A program made the translations under genes and the position numbers. 9,266 bases of DNA from CAWBRT01 sp049519595. GTDB lineage: Bacteria > Acidobacteriota > Terriglobia > Terriglobales > Acidobacteriaceae. The stretch is taken from assembly GCA_049519595.1 (NCBI GenBank), contig JBEKQP010000188.1, positions 1-9,266 on the forward strand. The letters are read 5' to 3'. Under the pieces are notes generated by a model, which was not told the DNA's origin, did no database searches, and saw only the letters and a list, made by a program, of their open reading frames with translations. Shown here one piece after another: positions 6,906 through 9,266 of this stretch (position 1 is its first letter; each line of letters begins with the position of its first letter).

Positions 6906-7255
6906 TGAGTGCCCGTTTCGTTCAGTAACCCGGGTTTCGAAAGCTGAACAAAGAATCCTGAATTCGCAAGGTAGCATGCCTTCGGGGTTTCAGGCCAGTC
7001 GATGTAGCGGCCGGGTTGGCGTTCAGGCTTCACGCTCGCTCTGGATTCTCCAATTCGGCCTCTTCATCGCGTGCGTTGCGGACGTGCGCCGGCAGCTCGG
7101 GATTGCTTGCCTGTCTAGCGACTGCGGGCGACCGGGCGTTTCTTGGGTTATTGCCTCCTTTCCTCACAGCAGCCGTGGCTCGCCGGGTATGTTGCAAACC
7201 ATCCCGGCGTGCCGCCATGCCATGTAATGACTTGTTGAAACCCGGGGATGGGCCA
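6906..7255. other. 350-bp divergent intergenic region
   Basis: Lies between the divergently read lptD and RDD genes and should contain both promoters. I could not find a convincing -35/-10 pair on either strand; a TGTAAT at 7223-7228 lacks a suitable partner. Both flanking frames stay partly open into the gap (the RDD frame back to 7016, the lptD frame to 6977), but the extensions have no protein-like features. The only clear structure is the dyad at 6920-6949, listed separately. Confidence 0.5.
6920..6949. repeat. Nested dyad upstream of lptD
   Basis: GTTCAG (6920-6925) and CTGAAC (6944-6949) are inverted copies flanking the self-complementary decamer AACCCGGGTT (6927-6936). The structure lies 14-44 bases before the lptD start, where an operator or a leader hairpin could sit. 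No known regulator motif was recognised. The two palindromes are not concentric, so they may be unrelated. Confidence 0.3.
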
Positions 7256-8419
7256 ATGCATTCGGCGGATGATGAGTCTTTAACTGAAATCGAACGTGAG
7301 CAGGTTGAGGGGCAATGGCGCAGCGAGGTGGCCTCGCGCTTGGACCGCTATCGCGGGCGCCGAAAAAAGAAGGCTGCCCCCCAGACCTCTCTGCGCTTCG
7401 ACTTCGAGCAAGCTGAACAGAACGCCGCTCCCCAGAGCCGCGCCGCCAAAGCTGTTGCCGAAAGGTTCCAGTCATCCGATCTGACTTGCGACACGAACTA
7501 CTACCGTAGGCTGAACGCCGAAACTGCCTCGGCTACCGTTCTGCCGGTTGAAGAGGCCGCGAGCGCCCCGGCGCCGCCTGACGATTACCCACTGGAGGCG
7601 GCTCCTGCGGAAACGTCGCCCATGGCTGAGGCCAGTGCGAGCGCCGCGCCCGACTACGCACCCGATTACGACCCCGACTTTGATTTTGACCGGCCGCGCG
7701 ATCTTTCCGCCGGGACTTCACGCGATGCCAACAACTCTCCACCGGCTGGGCGGCCCGGCAACCTGATCTACTTTCCCACCGCAATCCGCTTGCCGGTCGA
7801 GCCGCCAACCGTGCAGCCGAGGCCGCGGGAGGAGCTCGCCGAGCCGGTTTCGTACCTGCCCCGAATCCTGGACGTGCCAGAGGAAATCGTTCCCACCATC
7901 CGCGGACCGCTATTCGCCGAGATTCGCCTGGACGCCGACAGCTCCCAGACAGAGGCGGTCGAAGCGCCCGCGCCATCGCCGATCGATTTGCCGTTGCAAG
8001 TCGCTCCTTTATCGCAACGCGTTTATGCCGCGCTGGTCGACGGACTGATTGTGCTGGCTGCCTCGGCAATATTTTGCGCGACGGTCTGGAAAACGCTTCC
8101 GGAGCTGCCACACGGCAAAGCGGCTATTGCGGTCCTGATCACCATCCCTGTTCTTTTCTGGACAATCTACCATTACCTGTTGCTGGTCTATGGCGGCAAG
8201 ACGGCCGGAATGGAGTTGGCGAGCATTTCGCTGCGCGGCTTCAACGGACGGGTTCCCGGCTGGGAGCAGCGTAAGCAGCGGGTCTACTCGATGCTCTTCT
8301 CGCTGGTTTCCGTGGGGCTGGGCTTCGCCTGGGCGCTGGTGGATGAAGACTGCCTGTGCTGGCACGACCGCATGACACGCACCTTCTTGACTTCAGGTAG
8401 GAAAAATGTATGCCACTGA
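7256..8419 (+). CDS. RDD-family membrane protein with long disordered N-terminal region
   Basis: The C-terminal 140 residues match the RDD domain: SQRVYAALVDGLIVLAAS (253-270) with the conserved Arg and Asp, hydrophobic segments at about 257-275, 288-311 and 346-362, the GGKTAGMELASISLRG block (313-328) between the second and third, and the closing CWHDRMTRTFL (368-378). RDD proteins are inner-membrane proteins; some have been linked to ion transport, but most have no assigned function. The first 240 residues are low-complexity: a charged helix-like start (ESLTEIEREQVEGQWRSEV, 7-25) and a basic RGRRKKK (33-39), then an Ala/Pro/acidic stretch with PDYAPDYDPDFDFD (132-145). The ATG at 7256 is preferred because a GGGGA lies before it; the ATG at 7217 is an alternative, and the frame is open back to 7016. 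The stop overlaps the start of the next gene by ten bases, so the two are translated together. Confidence 0.85.
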   Translation: MHSADDESLTEIEREQVEGQWRSEVASRLDRYRGRRKKKAAPQTSLRFDFEQAEQNAAPQSRAAKAVAERFQSSDLTCDTNYYRRLNAETASATVLPVEEAASAPAPPDDYPLEAAPAETSPMAEASASAAPDYAPDYDPDFDFDRPRDLSAGTSRDANNSPPAGRPGNLIYFPTAIRLPVEPPTVQPRPREELAEPVSYLPRILDVPEEIVPTIRGPLFAEIRLDADSSQTEAVEAPAPSPIDLPLQVAPLSQRVYAALVDGLIVLAASAIFCATVWKTLPELPHGKAAIAVLITIPVLFWTIYHYLLLVYGGKTAGMELASISLRGFNGRVPGWEQRKQRVYSMLFSLVSVGLGFAWALVDEDCLCWHDRMTRTFLTSGRKNVCH

Positions 8420-8874
8420 GCAAGTCAATTGACAAGGTCGCGAGATTCTACTGGATTCCACTCGTTCCAGCTTTTCTGATCACGCTTTTCTATTCCCTGT
8501 ACTCTTTCTACCTGGGCTACATGGGAATTCGTTTTGGGTCCTCAGGGTGGCGTGGAACTTTAGTGCGTGTTCAGCATGTACTGCCATTTCTGCTTTTTCT
8601 CGTTGTCCTTGTCTCCCTTAAGCTCGGCTCTCGTTTACTATGGTTATGGTTCGTTAGTGATTTTATCCTTGCGGCAGCAATTAACTTTAGCTCTCCTCGG
8701 TATCACATTTCTTATCACATTATCTATTTTCCTTTCGTGTTTCTCCATGACTTCTCAGTGGAGTGGTGGTTAGTTGTCGCAGCAGTTCTGACGCAAGTTG
8801 CATACCTGCTTAGAAAGCGCAGCCAGCACGTGTCGCGTGAGAAGGTAGACCGCGATACCCAGGTAACCAACTAG
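8410..8874 (+). CDS. Multi-spanning membrane protein of unknown function
   Basis: A 154-residue hydrophobic protein with four or five probable membrane segments at about 14-37, 54-71, 75-92, 100-113 and 118-135, ending in a basic, charged tail (RKRSQH and onward, 135-154) that should face the cytoplasm. There is no signal peptide and no motif I recognise; aromatic residues are abundant (SFYLGY, YHIIYFPFVF). The start ATG overlaps the end of the RDD gene by ten bases and is preceded by TAGGA at seven bases, so translational coupling is likely. Base composition differs from the neighbours: a hand count over 8521-8760 gives 104 G or C in 240 (43%), against 43 in 60 for a sample of the RDD gene at 7921-7980. 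Part of this reflects T-rich hydrophobic codons, but it may also mark acquired DNA. No function is proposed. Confidence 0.72.
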   Translation: MPLSKSIDKVARFYWIPLVPAFLITLFYSLYSFYLGYMGIRFGSSGWRGTLVRVQHVLPFLLFLVVLVSLKLGSRLLWLWFVSDFILAAAINFSSPRYHISYHIIYFPFVFLHDFSVEWWLVVAAVLTQVAYLLRKRSQHVSREKVDRDTQVTN

Positions 8875-8880
8875 CAAGCC

Positions 8881-8908
8881 TTAACAAGCTTCCTGCTTCT
8901 GCTAACAT
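8881..8908 (+). promoter_or_regulatory. Probable gltX promoter giving a leaderless mRNA
   Basis: TTAACA (8881-8886) matches the -35 consensus at five of six positions. After a 16-base spacer comes TAACAT (8903-8908), preceded by TGC (8900-8902), an extended -10 element. Normal spacing from the -10 puts the transcription start at about 8914-8916, on the A of the gltX start codon at 8915. No Shine-Dalgarno sequence lies before that codon, which fits leaderless translation. Confidence 0.5.
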
Positions 8909-8914
8909 TTCTTC

Positions 8915-9266
8915 ATGTCGCAACAGAGCAGCTTTACAGGCAAGGTTCGCGTGCGCTTCGCGCCCTCACCAACTGGGCAAGTGCACGTTGGCAACGCGCG
9001 CACCGCGCTGTTCAATTGGCTGTTCGCCCGGCAGCAGGGCGGCACGATGGTGCTGCGCATTGAGGACACGGACGTCGAGCGCAGCGAGAGCCGCTACGAG
9101 CGGCAGTTGCTGGAAGACCTGAAATGGCTGGGGCTCGACTGGGACGAGGGTCCCGATCTCGGCGGTCCGTTCCCGCCGTATCGCCAGAGTGACAAACTCG
9201 CAGTCTATCTTGAGCACGCCGAACGTCTGGTCGCCGAGGGCAAGGCTTATTACTGCTTCTGCACGC
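8915..9266 (+). CDS. gltX: Glutamyl-tRNA synthetase, 5' part (cut by window edge)
   Basis: Class I aminoacyl-tRNA synthetase that charges tRNA(Glu) with glutamate. The visible 117 residues contain the catalytic fold start: VRVRFAPSPTG (11-21) leading into the HIGH-type motif HVGN (24-27), then ALFNWLFARQ (31-40), LRIEDTD (47-53), WLGLDWDEGP (71-80) and YRQS (89-92). It ends at YYCFC (112-116), the beginning of the zinc-binding loop seen in bacterial GluRS. The KMSKS loop and anticodon-binding domain lie beyond the window. In some bacteria a non-discriminating form also charges tRNA(Gln); the visible part does not settle which this is. The ATG at 8915 is the only possible start: a TAA lies in frame at 8903-8905 and the conserved core begins at residue 11. 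No ribosome binding site precedes it (see promoter entry). It is 40 bases after the membrane protein gene. Confidence 0.95.
   Translation, partial: MSQQSSFTGKVRVRFAPSPTGQVHVGNARTALFNWLFARQQGGTMVLRIEDTDVERSESRYERQLLEDLKWLGLDWDEGPDLGGPFPPYRQSDKLAVYLEHAERLVAEGKAYYCFCT

Noticed and set aside
6906..6977. 24-residue N-terminal extension of LptD
   Set aside because: It would bury the signal peptide behind a long polar segment; the later ATG gives a normal signal peptide. GAAGG before the upstream ATG leaves slight doubt.
7533..8111. A 192-codon minus-strand frame opposite the RDD gene
   Set aside because: Arg/Pro/Ala-rich antisense product of the low-complexity tail; no motif.
1..9266. CRISPR arrays, tRNA or rRNA genes, insertion sequences, toxin-antitoxin or defence genes
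   Set aside because: No regularly spaced repeats, no tRNA-like cloverleaf, and no transposase, integrase, nuclease or antitoxin motifs were seen on either strand.

Overview
The window looks like a chromosomal housekeeping stretch from a GC-rich diderm bacterium. The presence of LptD implies an outer membrane carrying lipopolysaccharide. The combination of a C+ type ribosomal protein L28, a DUF971 protein, a short zinc-ribbon protein and an RDD protein with a long disordered N-terminal tail points to Acidobacteriota. That assignment is inference from general resemblance, not from any search.

Layout. At the left edge (1-103) is an imperfect palindromic element whose two mismatches become G-U pairs only on the minus-strand transcript. 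It is followed on the minus strand by a 54-residue, extremely basic small protein (104-268), a PcrA/UvrD-type DNA helicase (327-2990) and a DUF971 protein (3096-3512). These three genes could be one minus-strand unit read right to left. A divergent intergenic region with a recognisable promoter and a 15-16 bp direct repeat drives rpmB (L28, 3772-3963) on the plus strand. L28 converges on a minus-strand pair: lptD (4422-6905) and, downstream of it, a 59-residue zinc-ribbon protein (4104-4283). A perfect 9-bp dyad lies in the convergent gap. A 350-bp divergent gap without a convincing promoter separates lptD from a plus-strand run: an RDD-domain membrane protein (7256-8419), an overlapping AT-richer multi-spanning membrane protein of unknown function (8410-8874), and the 5' end of gltX (8915 to the window edge).

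Functionally the window mixes DNA repair, translation (L28, glutamyl-tRNA synthetase) and envelope biogenesis (LptD, two inner-membrane proteins of unknown role). I see no phage, transposon, CRISPR array, tRNA, rRNA or defence system. The best leads for a second look are small: a probable leaderless gltX mRNA, the nested palindrome at the left edge, the basic small protein, the low-GC orphan membrane gene, and the tandem zinc-ligand half-motifs of the DUF971 protein.
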